Positions 53,230-61,755 of a stretch of 64,000 nt of DNA are shown one piece after another (the first letter of the stretch is position 1; each line of letters begins with the position of its first letter). This DNA is from UBA4782 sp034429195 (lineage in GTDB: Bacteria; Chloroflexota; Anaerolineae; Anaerolineales; Anaerolineaceae): contig DAOUGQ010000021.1 of assembly GCA_034429195.1 (NCBI GenBank), forward strand, positions 226,133 through 290,132, in the 5' to 3' direction. Made by a program: the position numbers and the translations under genes. The notes under the pieces are model-generated. The model ran no database searches. It was not told where the DNA came from and saw only the letters and a program-made list of their open reading frames with translations.

Positions 53230-54455
53230 CGGTCAGCATCTCCCAAAATAATATCGATACTTGCAATAATTCCAACCACATCCGCAATAAAATGTCCGCG
53301 AGTGAGAAGGGGCATAATCTGCAGGTTTGCAAAAGATGGTGTGTGGTAATGCACGCGATAGGGTTTGGGTGTTCCATTGGATTCGAGAAACACACCCAAT
53401 TCACCACGAGGCGATTCGGTTGCTGTATAAACAGAACCAACCGGTGGAGTAAAACCTTCTGTCCATAATTTAAAATGATGGATGAGTGCTTCCATGCTGT
53501 GGCCAATTTCTGACCGGGGAGGTGGAATGAATTTTCGGTTCTTGCTCCGAACTTCTCCGCCTGGCAGCTTATCCAGTGCCTGGCGCACGATTTTTAAGGA
53601 CTCGCGCAGTTCTGCCATTCTGATCTCATACCGGGCGTAAACATCACCTTCCTGCCGTGTGGGGATGTCAAAATCAAATTGCTCATAACCCGAATATGGT
53701 CTTGCTTTTCGAAGGTCATACGCCTTGCCACCTGCCCGCAAAATTGGTCCGGTGACACCCCATTGGATACATTCATCCGCTTTGATCACTCCGATCCCGC
53801 GAGTACGCTCAATAAATAGTGGATTATCATGAAGCAGACTTTCATATTCCTTTATCTTTGCAGGCATAACCTTCAAGAATTGTTCGACGGCGGGGATAAA
53901 CTCTGACGGTACATCGCGCCACAATCCACCCGGTCGGATGAAGGTGGTCATCATGCGCTGTCCAGAGCATAATTCAAAGATATCCAGCACCATTTCGCGT
54001 TCTCGCATCGTGTAGAGAAATACCGACATGGCACCCAGGTCTAGAGCAGAGGATCCTAACCAGAGGAGGTGTGAAGCTATGCGCGTCAGCTCTGCCAGCA
54101 GCACCCTGATCACCTGTGCGCGGGGAGGAACGTCCAGGTCGCACAATTTTTCCACCGCCAGGCAGTAAGTAAGGTTATTGCCAATCGGATTCAAGTAATC
54201 AAGCCGGTCGGTCATCACTTCGGCTTTCTGATAGGTTTTATTTTCCATGTTCTTCTCGATACCGGTATGCAAGAAACCGATATCGGGTATGCAATTCACC
54301 ACGATTTCACCATCCAATTCCAACAACAGGCGCAGAACACCATGCGTGGATGGATGTTGAGGACCCATGTTGAGGAGCATGGTATCGCCTTTGATCGCCC
54401 GGTCAGAAACCAGGTGTTTGAATTCTTCAAAGGAAACTTCATGAACCTCTGTCAT
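53226..54455 (-). CDS. nuoD: NADH-quinone oxidoreductase subunit D
   Basis: 49-kDa-type subunit forming the quinone pocket, 409 residues. Motifs: MGPQHPSTHGVLRLLLELDG, DIGFLHTGIEKNME, and a C terminus SIDIILGDADR. The His and Tyr positions of the quinone site are within the first block and the DYLNP block. GAGG lies just before ATG. Confidence 0.97.
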   Translation of the reverse strand: MTEVHEVSFEEFKHLVSDRAIKGDTMLLNMGPQHPSTHGVLRLLLELDGEIVVNCIPDIGFLHTGIEKNMENKTYQKAEVMTDRLDYLNPIGNNLTYCLAVEKLCDLDVPPRAQVIRVLLAELTRIASHLLWLGSSALDLGAMSVFLYTMREREMVLDIFELCSGQRMMTTFIRPGGLWRDVPSEFIPAVEQFLKVMPAKIKEYESLLHDNPLFIERTRGIGVIKADECIQWGVTGPILRAGGKAYDLRKARPYSGYEQFDFDIPTRQEGDVYARYEIRMAELRESLKIVRQALDKLPGGEVRSKNRKFIPPPRSEIGHSMEALIHHFKLWTEGFTPPVGSVYTATESPRGELGVFLESNGTPKPYRVHYHTPSFANLQIMPLLTRGHFIADVVGIIASIDIILGDADR

Positions 54456-54479
54456 TGCACCTCAAACATGCCTTGTAAC

Positions 54480-55022
54480 TTATTCTTTGCCGTGCAACTT
54501 TTTCAGGTCGATTTCTCTGAAATCAAAGCTGTATTCGACCTCTTCATAATCCAATGGGTAGTCTTTGCGCAAAGGATGACCTTCCCAATCGTGTGGCATT
54601 AAGATCCGGCGCATATCGGGGTTGCCTTCGAAACGTAGCCCGAACATATCCCATACTTCCCGCTCATACCAGGTGGCATTAATGAATATCCTGCTGATGC
54701 TTGGCAGACTGTTGGTCTGCGAATCTACAGGTACACGAATGCAGACAACTTGATTGCTATCAGTATCAAGGAAATGGTAAACCACATGGAAACGAGGATC
54801 GGTTTCGGGCCAGTAATCCACTGCGGTGATATCGATCAGCATGTTAAAACCATGTGTATCATGCAAGGCGGTGGTTAATTTGAGCAAACTCTCTGAAGGG
54901 ATACAAAAGCTGACCTCTCCGCGAAATTCTTGCGGTGTGACGGTCAATGCTTCAGACAGGTCTTTAATGATGTTATCAAATGGTTTCTTCATGGATTTAT
55001 CTTTCAGCCGGAGAGATCCCAT
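54480..55022 (-). CDS. nuoC: NADH-quinone oxidoreductase subunit C
   Basis: 30-kDa-type peripheral subunit, 170-180 residues. Signature WYEREVWDMFGLRFEGNPDMRRILMPHDWEGHPLRKDYPL is split here as WYEREVWDMFG and DWEGHPLRKDYPL. ATG at 55022 directly follows the nuoB TAA; an in-frame ATG at 54992 is an alternative and neither has a strong Shine-Dalgarno. NuoC and NuoD are separate genes, not fused. Confidence 0.95.
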   Translation of the reverse strand: MGSLRLKDKSMKKPFDNIIKDLSEALTVTPQEFRGEVSFCIPSESLLKLTTALHDTHGFNMLIDITAVDYWPETDPRFHVVYHFLDTDSNQVVCIRVPVDSQTNSLPSISRIFINATWYEREVWDMFGLRFEGNPDMRRILMPHDWEGHPLRKDYPLDYEEVEYSFDFREIDLKKLHGKE

Positions 55023-55505
55023 TTATGCCCAATCTTTGATCTGTTCTTTCCTGACTTTTTCATGCAAGGTAACAATCCCGTGTATCAATCCTTCGGGGCG
55101 GGGTGGGCAGCCTGCTATGTACACATCTACGGGAACGATCTCATCTACGCCCTGCACAACCGCATAATTATTGAAAACACCTCCACAGGCTGCGCAATCA
55201 CCCATTGCAATCACCCATTTGGGAGAAGGCATCTGATCATAAAGGTTACGCAGCACAGGAGCCATTTTGCGACTCACCCGCCCCGCAACGATCATCAGGT
55301 CTGATTGGCGGGGACTGGCACGCATTAACTCCATCCCAAAACGACTCATATCATAGCTGGATGCCTGGGCTGCCATCATTTCGATGGCACAGCAAGCAAG
55401 ACCAAAAAGCATTGGCCACATGGAACTGGTCCGTGCCCAATTCACTGCTTGTTCAAGCGTAGTGGTCACTAATCCCAAATCACCAGCTTTTTGCTCTATT
55501 CCCAT
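55023..55505 (-). CDS. nuoB: NADH-quinone oxidoreductase subunit B
   Basis: Subunit of 160 residues carrying terminal cluster N2. Ligands are in GLACCAIEMMA, GDCAACGG and AGCPPRPEGLI. The SPRQSDLMIVAGRVSRKMAP block is characteristic. Overlaps nuoA by 10 bp. Confidence 0.97.
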   Translation of the reverse strand: MGIEQKAGDLGLVTTTLEQAVNWARTSSMWPMLFGLACCAIEMMAAQASSYDMSRFGMELMRASPRQSDLMIVAGRVSRKMAPVLRNLYDQMPSPKWVIAMGDCAACGGVFNNYAVVQGVDEIVPVDVYIAGCPPRPEGLIHGIVTLHEKVRKEQIKDWA

Positions 55506-55852
55506 TCCAGAGCTCCCTTCTTCCAGGCATACACAAACGCAACTTCTAAAATCAGGATAAAAATGATCACAAGAATTAGCCCTGGAATTCCCAAGCCGCG
55601 AAAAGAGACAGCCCAGGGCAAAATGAACACTACCTCAATGTCAAACAAGATGAATAAAACACCAATTAGATAATAGCGTACAGATACCCGTCTGGAACCA
55701 ACTCCAAATGGAACCATACCAGATTCATATGGGGAAGATTTTCGTTCGTTAGGGTGACGTGGACCGAAGAGGATTCCTAAACTTACCGCAATAATGGCTA
55801 CCGCTAACGCAACCAAAAGAATAACAAGTAAAGGAAAATACGCATTGAACAT
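55496..55852 (-). CDS. nuoA: NADH-quinone oxidoreductase subunit A
   Basis: Three-helix membrane subunit, 118 residues, first gene of the operon. Signatures: YESGMVPFGVGSRRVSVRYYLIGVLFILFDIEVVFILPWA split as YESGMVPFG and FILFDIEVVFILPWA. Shine-Dalgarno AAGGAT. A possible -10 TATACT lies at 55892-55897, but no good -35 was found. Confidence 0.96.
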   Translation of the reverse strand: MFNAYFPLLVILLVALAVAIIAVSLGILFGPRHPNERKSSPYESGMVPFGVGSRRVSVRYYLIGVLFILFDIEVVFILPWAVSFRGLGIPGLILVIIFILILEVAFVYAWKKGALEWE

Positions 55853-55956
55853 GTGTCATCCTTAAGTTGTTAAATTTGAGTTGTTGGATTAAGTATATCA
55901 GAATTGTCGGAAAAGGAAATAGATTTTGAAAAAATCAGATCTCTGAAATATATCCC

Positions 55957-56964
55957 TTACCGGGATATGGTTATTTTATTGACATAACGGGTAATAGCGC
56001 CAAAACGGTATTTATATTCTTCATCCCCCCGCATAAAATCGAGTGCTTCACGTTTGTTATCGATAGCCCATTGGATCATGTTGCTAAGAAGCACCCAACC
56101 GGGAGAATTCTCATAATAGGCGTAATTTATTCCAGAGTTGTATACCCAGATACGGTTGTTATAGTCAAAATTTAGATAGGCAGCGACTTTTTCCTCTCCT
56201 ACTTCCAGAAAAGCCAGGTTTAGGCAACCACATCGGTAGGCGGTTTGGATGACCTCGTGCATTTGTAGCCGCATGGCACCGGTCAAGAATTTCGCTTTAT
56301 CATCATCCTGTTCCATCAGGGCAATAAAGTCTTCAGCATCCTGTTTCAGCCTCGATGGATCATCCGCGATCCGGAAGCGCATGGGAACTTCCAATTCTTC
56401 TGCGCGCCGTAGTTTTCGACGAATTTCATGACGCTGTTTTTTGTCCACCCCGGCAAGGTACTTTTCCCAGCTATCTGCCAATGGGATATATGGGCAGGGC
56501 TGCAATGCTTCTTTCAAAAATTTCCAGCCTGCTTTTTCAGCAGTAGATTGCAGAATTGGGTCGGTAGGTGAATCATCCAGCATATTATGAAGAACCAGTT
56601 GTTTCCAGGGAAGATTCAATTGTGCCAGAAAAGGGAATAATTCATTGAGAAAGGCTGATAAATTTTCCGGAGCTACTATGAAATCCAGAAAATCCGAAAT
56701 CTCAACTGCCCCAACGAATAATAAAGATGGTATTTCTGTTTGATTGGTAAAGAATAATGGTGCAATCGCGATCAGGTTACTGTTTTCTCTGGCAGTAATT
56801 AAAACCAGCTCTGCATTCGACCATTCACCTCCACCGCGTGTGGTCCACCAATCATGTAAATATTCAAACCGCAAAAAGGGAACCCGGGTAATGCTTTTTT
56901 CTAATAACGCATTCCACTCGTCACAAAGAGATTCAGGAAAGGTGCGTAGACAGTTGAATTCCAT
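55957..56964 (-). CDS. CelD/BcsL-type GNAT acetyltransferase
   Basis: Protein of about 335 residues. The C-terminal GNAT-like half contains DKKQRHEIRRKLRRAEEL and the acceptor block AAYLNFDYNNRIWVYNSGIN, then ALDFMRGDEEYKYRFG, the closing motif of CelD/BcsL/FemAB-like proteins. Substrate unknown; relatives act in polysaccharide or envelope biosynthesis. Start 56964 is chosen because the upstream ATG at 57024 lies inside the terminator hairpin of the preceding gene. Confidence 0.85.
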   Translation of the reverse strand: MEFNCLRTFPESLCDEWNALLEKSITRVPFLRFEYLHDWWTTRGGGEWSNAELVLITARENSNLIAIAPLFFTNQTEIPSLLFVGAVEISDFLDFIVAPENLSAFLNELFPFLAQLNLPWKQLVLHNMLDDSPTDPILQSTAEKAGWKFLKEALQPCPYIPLADSWEKYLAGVDKKQRHEIRRKLRRAEELEVPMRFRIADDPSRLKQDAEDFIALMEQDDDKAKFLTGAMRLQMHEVIQTAYRCGCLNLAFLEVGEEKVAAYLNFDYNNRIWVYNSGINYAYYENSPGWVLLSNMIQWAIDNKREALDFMRGDEEYKYRFGAITRYVNKITISR

Positions 56965-56996
56965 GAGCCCAATTATAAAGCCTGACTGTGTTTCAA

Positions 56997-57038
56997 GTAA
57001 AAAACAAGCCATCCATGCCAGCATAGGCTGGCATGGAT
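56997..57038 (-). terminator. Intrinsic terminator after the small membrane protein gene
   Basis: Perfect 12-bp stem (57011-57022 with 57027-57038), 4-nt loop, minus-strand tail GGCTTGTTTTTTACTT. It fixes the start of the acetyltransferase gene downstream. Confidence 0.9.
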
Positions 57039-57077
57039 ATCACCGCAGAGGAATAATCATTAAAAATAATTCTGGTA

Positions 57078-57308
57078 TTAAAACAGGCTACGAAGAATCA
57101 ACAAGAATCCGAAGATGATGATCGGAATACCTACGATAGCTCCAATAACCGTCAGGCTGACAACTACGCCTACAATAAGCAACGCCAATCCGATCAAAGC
57201 TCCGACTACTCTACCTGTCAGCTCAATAATGATCACAACCAGGCGCCAGATAGCCCAAAATGGCCATAAAAACCAGGGAACATTACGTTTCTTATTTACT
57301 TCAGTCAT
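57078..57308 (-). CDS. Small two-helix membrane protein
   Basis: Protein of 76 residues: a short polar N terminus, then Trp-rich WFLWPFWAIWRLVV and two hydrophobic segments to the C terminus. No family recognised. ATG at 57308 has GGTGAGG; an upstream ATG at 57353 would add 15 residues without a ribosome site. It follows the degenerate GGDEF gene in the same direction, 47 bp away. Confidence 0.7.
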   Translation of the reverse strand: MTEVNKKRNVPWFLWPFWAIWRLVVIIIELTGRVVGALIGLALLIVGVVVSLTVIGAIVGIPIIIFGFLLILRSLF

Positions 57309-57355
57309 TTTTACCTCACCAATATATACGGAAAAGGTGAAGTAAGGTTGCATTT

Positions 57356-58957
57356 TCAGATATTCTTCTGTTTCAACCGTTTCTCATGAAACATATCTGC
57401 ATTGGCTTTATCGATCGTAGAGCGCAGCCCCTCGCCGGTGAAGTTCGTATCGCCGCCCATGGAGAATTTGATTAGATATTTCTTGTCTGAAACTTCATTT
57501 GCGAACTGTGCATTTGCTTCGATACGGTTCATTACTTCCTGCAAGATTTCGGGTTCTACACCGGGCAAAATGACGGCAAATTGATCTTTGTTGATTCGAG
57601 CGATCGTATCACTCTTTCTCAATGAATTTTGTAGCACTTGAGCCATCGACTTCAACAGATCATCTCCAGTTTCTGGGCCCAGGGTTTCTTTTACGATTTT
57701 GAATTGATCAAGATCTATCACGATAAAACTTACCGGGCTGGTCTGTTTCATTTCAAGCTGGTCGATTTCGTTTTCAAAATAATCCTTGTTATATAGACCG
57801 GTTAGTGGATCCACCATGGCACTGTACGGTTGCTGTGCTTCAGGTATTTGAGTTGCATCGCGGATTGTCCAGACTGCCCCAATGAATTGCCCCATATCCG
57901 TACTGATAGTGGAAGCCGAGACATGAATGCGTTTCTGGGTAGCATCGCTGCGAGTAATCTCAAGATTAAAGGTGCCTTCCATTTCCTGGATCTTTTTCCC
58001 TGATCCGCTCTCTAGCTGAGATAATTCGTTTTCATCGATCCACTCTGAGATAATCTTTCCGGTCATTGCTCCCAGATTTGTACCAAAGAGTCGCTCTGAT
58101 GCCGGATTTGCGTAGACGATCCTCCTTTTATTGTCAATTAAAATCACCGCTTGTGTTTGTTTTTCAATCAAAAAACGATAACGCGACTCGCATATGGTGA
58201 GGGCAGCTTCAGCCTTTTTTTGCCGGTCAATATCTATCAGGCTTCCGGTAATAATCAACGCCTTTCCATTTTCATCTTTTTCAATGATTTTTCCGCGTGC
58301 CGATATCCAATGAAATTCCCTGTCTTCCTGTTTGACGCGATACTCAAACGTACATTCTGCTTGCTCTCCCTTTAGAAAGGAAGTTAATCCTTGCTGCACG
58401 GAATCAGCATCCTGGGGATGGATGGCAGGAAATGTATCAAAAAAATCTGCGGCTATCTTTAATTTTTCAAGGGGGATCTTCACCAATGGTTCGCTCATGC
58501 CCAGGAATTGCATTGCTTTGGGATTTAGTTTTAATTCTCCTGTCGCCAGGTTTAAATTCCACAAGCCATCGGTGGTATTTGCCTGTATGGTATCCAGCTC
58601 TTTCTTTGCTTTATCGACTTCCTCTTCAAGCTGATGCTGTTTCGATACGATACTATCAATCAGGAAAATAGCGATTGTAAAGGCAAAAATGGAAATAAGC
58701 ATGGTAACCAGTGTTGAACCAAATGATTCAGCGCTGATATAAATAAAGCCCACGGCCATCAAACTATAGAAACCTAGAAGAAGAATACATAAAATGATGG
58801 GGTAATAGAATACCGCCCAGATGATCGGTACCATCATCAGGGTCAGAAATTCCACCGGCATATTAAGAATGCGTAGGCTTAATCCATATGCCAGACAGAT
58901 CAACACATAAAGTACTGAAAGATAGACTGGCTTAATTACTTTATAATGCGTTTTCAT
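57356..58957 (-). CDS. PAS-PAS-GGDEF membrane protein, degenerate GGDEF with I-site
   Basis: Protein of 533 residues. About four membrane helices (residues 10-105), a coiled segment, two PAS domains (about 125-250 and 260-375), then a GGDEF-family domain (TGLYNKDYFENEI, IDLDQFK). The active-site GGDEF is replaced by NKDQF (ARINKDQFAVILPG), so cyclase activity is unlikely. The inhibitory I-site RxxD is intact as RKSD, so it could act as a c-di-GMP receptor. Overlaps the stop of the next PAS-GGDEF gene by 4 bp. Confidence 0.85.
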   Translation of the reverse strand: MKTHYKVIKPVYLSVLYVLICLAYGLSLRILNMPVEFLTLMMVPIIWAVFYYPIILCILLLGFYSLMAVGFIYISAESFGSTLVTMLISIFAFTIAIFLIDSIVSKQHQLEEEVDKAKKELDTIQANTTDGLWNLNLATGELKLNPKAMQFLGMSEPLVKIPLEKLKIAADFFDTFPAIHPQDADSVQQGLTSFLKGEQAECTFEYRVKQEDREFHWISARGKIIEKDENGKALIITGSLIDIDRQKKAEAALTICESRYRFLIEKQTQAVILIDNKRRIVYANPASERLFGTNLGAMTGKIISEWIDENELSQLESGSGKKIQEMEGTFNLEITRSDATQKRIHVSASTISTDMGQFIGAVWTIRDATQIPEAQQPYSAMVDPLTGLYNKDYFENEIDQLEMKQTSPVSFIVIDLDQFKIVKETLGPETGDDLLKSMAQVLQNSLRKSDTIARINKDQFAVILPGVEPEILQEVMNRIEANAQFANEVSDKKYLIKFSMGGDTNFTGEGLRSTIDKANADMFHEKRLKQKNI

Positions 58958-60564
58958 TTTTCCCTGTTCTTTCGCCGGGCACGTTTATTTCTATACATTC
59001 GTGCATCTGCCAATTGCAGGCTGGCTCTGAATTGATCAGGTGTCTGACTTGTCGCGCCCCCCATTGAAAATTGGATGGAGTATGGATCGTCATTTAGATC
59101 ATTCTCATCAGCTGTCTTTTGCTGAATACGGTGCATTATTCTTGCCAACCCATTGGCTCGCACACCAGGAAGGAGTACTGCAAATTCGTCTCCTCCCACC
59201 CTGGCAACGATATCCTTTTCTCGAACACACTGTTTTATGATACGCGCCACCGTTTTCAATACTTCATCACCATGGTGATGACCAAATTCATCATTGATTG
59301 CCTTTAACCCATCCAGATCAATCATTAATACACTGATAGGGAACTGGTCGCTCTGCTCGAGACGATCAACAGTTTCATCATAGAACATCCGGTTATAGCA
59401 ACCTGTTAACCCATCATGCGTTCCCATATAGCGTAGATGCTTTTCAGCTTCTTTTCGTTGTGTAATATCCCTTAATACACCAATGATCTCAAAAAGATCC
59501 CCTTCAGAAGTTTTACGAGGTGTTGTGGTGACAAGAAGATTGCGTTTTTCATTTTTATCTGTTGTAATTTCAAGTTCATATGTGAGGGTTTCGCAGTTCG
59601 TTCTACTTTTTTCTATATCGAGAAGGACTTCTGTCTGTTCAGGAGAGAGAAATTCTTTGATATTCCTTCCAAGTAATGTTCCGGGTTTTGCCTGAAAGAT
59701 AGCGTCTGTTGCCGGATTGGTGTAGATAATATCGTCATTTGGATTTACGATGGCTACTCCCTCGCCTTGTTGCTCAATCAGATCGCGGTATCGTTTTTCA
59801 CTTTTTTGCAGATGCTCTTCAGCCAGTTTTCGAGAGGTGATATCCATCAGGCTGCCAACAATCCTGACTGGTTTCTTCTCATCTTCTAAATGTATGCCAA
59901 AAATCCGGCATAAGATCCAATAGACTTTCCCACTTGGCCGGCGAATACGGAATTCAGTCTCTGCTACATGAGTTTCACCTGAAAGCAGTCTACTTACAGC
60001 GCATCGAAGATTCTCCAGGTCTTCTTCCAAAATGAGCGGGAAGATTGTTTTCAGGTCGTCAACCTTTTCAAAAGCTCCTTCAGCTAACGTGATTTCTGTC
60101 TTTTCCTGACCAAGCACTTTCTCCACCTGGGAACTAAAGTAAACTTGTGCATTTTGCAGATCCCAATCAAAAAGCCCCTCATTCAGAGATTCCATCACAA
60201 TTTTCAGCCGTTGATTGGCAAGGAACAATTCGCGATCTGATTGTCGATGCCTTTCATGCAGCAATCCCAACCAGAAAACGAGAAGTAATAGGATAACGCA
60301 ACTTACAGCGATCATGATCATGGAAGAAACAGAAAGAGAAATGATGAAACCAAAACTAATTCGGAAAAAGCTGTAAATCAAAGCTCCAATACCTGCCCAA
60401 CGCCATGAAAACCTGTAAACCATCCAGAAAATAATAATGATAGGGAGGAAGAGGATATTGCCAGGAAGATTTGGAAACTTTTCGAATATGAACCCCAATC
60501 CTGCACAAAACAGCATTAAAAGGGTAAGAACAATAATGGGGTTGAATTTCCTTGTATTTTCCAT
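58954..60564 (-). CDS. PAS-PAS-GGDEF diguanylate cyclase
   Basis: Protein of about 536 residues: N-terminal membrane helices, a coiled segment, two PAS domains, and an intact GGDEF domain (VARVGGDEFAVLLPG) with I-site REKD just before it. It should make c-di-GMP from two GTP with product inhibition. Start 60564 is preferred over 60678, which would add a hydrophobic 38-residue stretch without a good ribosome site. Coupled to the degenerate paralogue downstream. Confidence 0.9.
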   Translation of the reverse strand: MENTRKFNPIIVLTLLMLFCAGLGFIFEKFPNLPGNILFLPIIIIFWMVYRFSWRWAGIGALIYSFFRISFGFIISLSVSSMIMIAVSCVILLLLVFWLGLLHERHRQSDRELFLANQRLKIVMESLNEGLFDWDLQNAQVYFSSQVEKVLGQEKTEITLAEGAFEKVDDLKTIFPLILEEDLENLRCAVSRLLSGETHVAETEFRIRRPSGKVYWILCRIFGIHLEDEKKPVRIVGSLMDITSRKLAEEHLQKSEKRYRDLIEQQGEGVAIVNPNDDIIYTNPATDAIFQAKPGTLLGRNIKEFLSPEQTEVLLDIEKSRTNCETLTYELEITTDKNEKRNLLVTTTPRKTSEGDLFEIIGVLRDITQRKEAEKHLRYMGTHDGLTGCYNRMFYDETVDRLEQSDQFPISVLMIDLDGLKAINDEFGHHHGDEVLKTVARIIKQCVREKDIVARVGGDEFAVLLPGVRANGLARIMHRIQQKTADENDLNDDPYSIQFSMGGATSQTPDQFRASLQLADARMYRNKRARRKNREK

Positions 60565-60696
60565 AACATGTAATCCATCACTTGTAAAAATGAAAACGAA
60601 TAAAGTATTAAAATTATTATAACTTACACGAACATAGGTCTGATTAACCTGTAATCTATTTGCAAGGAAAAGAAACACGGGGTGTGAGCAGCAAAA

Positions 60697-61707
60697 ATGA
60701 TAGATTCCACTTATCCATTATGTGAACTTCATCGACACCTGGATGGAAGCGTACGCTTATCAACGATTTTTGAATTGGGGTCAAAGTACCATCTTCATTT
60801 ACCAGGTGTAAGTCTGGAAGAGCTGCGACCTTATGTACAGGTTTCTGATCCCCAACCAGGCGTGATGGCTTTTATCCAGAAATTTGAATGGCAAACGTGC
60901 GTTATGGTAGACACCAGTGCCTGTAAAAGGATTGCTTGTGAGAGTGTGCTGGATGCAGCAGAAGAAGGATTAGATTATATTGAGCTACGTTTCAGCCCGT
61001 TATTCATGGCAGAAACACATGGGCTCGATCCGGTGCAGGTTACTGCAGCTGTGATCGAAGGTGTAGAAGAGGGCAGGCAGTCAACGGGTATCAGCGTAAA
61101 TCTGATCGGGATCATCAGCCGTACCTACGGACCCGAAAAAGCCTGGCGGGAGTTGAATGCATTGCTAACTCACAAGCAATTCATCATTGGATTGGACCTG
61201 GCAGGAGATGAAGCTAACTATCCAGGAGATGAATTTGTTGATCACTTCCATAAAGCACGTGATGTTGGTTGGCATATCACAGTACATGCTGGTGAAATCA
61301 TGGGGGCATCTTCTATATGGCAGGCACTGCGACAATTAGGCGCCGAAAGGATTGGACATGGCTTGAGTGCAGTGACTGACCCGATTTTGATGGATCATCT
61401 CGTAGAAAACAGGATCGGTATCGAATGTAACCTGACAAGCAATGTGCAAACCAGTGTGGTGACTGATTATATAGTTCATCCATTACGAACCTTTTTAGAG
61501 CAAGGAATACTGGCTTCCATCAATACAGATGACCCGGGGATCAGCAACGTTACCATAGCCCATGAGTATGATGTGGCGCTCAATCGAGCAGGGTTAACTC
61601 CCGAAATGGTACATCGGGCGCAAAAGAATGCACTGGAAACAGCATTCCTGACCACTAAAGAAAAAGAGAACCTGATCCAGAAAAAATTATTACTTTCTGG
61701 TTTATGA
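60697..61707 (+). CDS. add: Adenosine deaminase
   Basis: Zinc enzyme of 336 residues converting adenosine to inosine in purine salvage. Motifs: ELHRHLDGSVR (zinc His pair), HAGE with flanking TVHAGEIMGA, RIGHGLS and the NTDDPGIS block holding catalytic Asp. Divergent from the 58954-60564 gene with 132 bp between starts. A weak Shine-Dalgarno precedes ATG. Confidence 0.94.
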   Translation: MIDSTYPLCELHRHLDGSVRLSTIFELGSKYHLHLPGVSLEELRPYVQVSDPQPGVMAFIQKFEWQTCVMVDTSACKRIACESVLDAAEEGLDYIELRFSPLFMAETHGLDPVQVTAAVIEGVEEGRQSTGISVNLIGIISRTYGPEKAWRELNALLTHKQFIIGLDLAGDEANYPGDEFVDHFHKARDVGWHITVHAGEIMGASSIWQALRQLGAERIGHGLSAVTDPILMDHLVENRIGIECNLTSNVQTSVVTDYIVHPLRTFLEQGILASINTDDPGISNVTIAHEYDVALNRAGLTPEMVHRAQKNALETAFLTTKEKENLIQKKLLLSGL

Positions 61708-61755
61708 TAGAATAACGTACAATCACATCGCAGCATTCCCTTAAGTTTCACAAAT

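Noticed and set aside
59970..59987. AGTTTCACCTGAAAGC inside the diguanylate cyclase gene as a third parS
   Set aside because: It differs from the 16-bp consensus at four positions, including the central CG, and lies in coding sequence.
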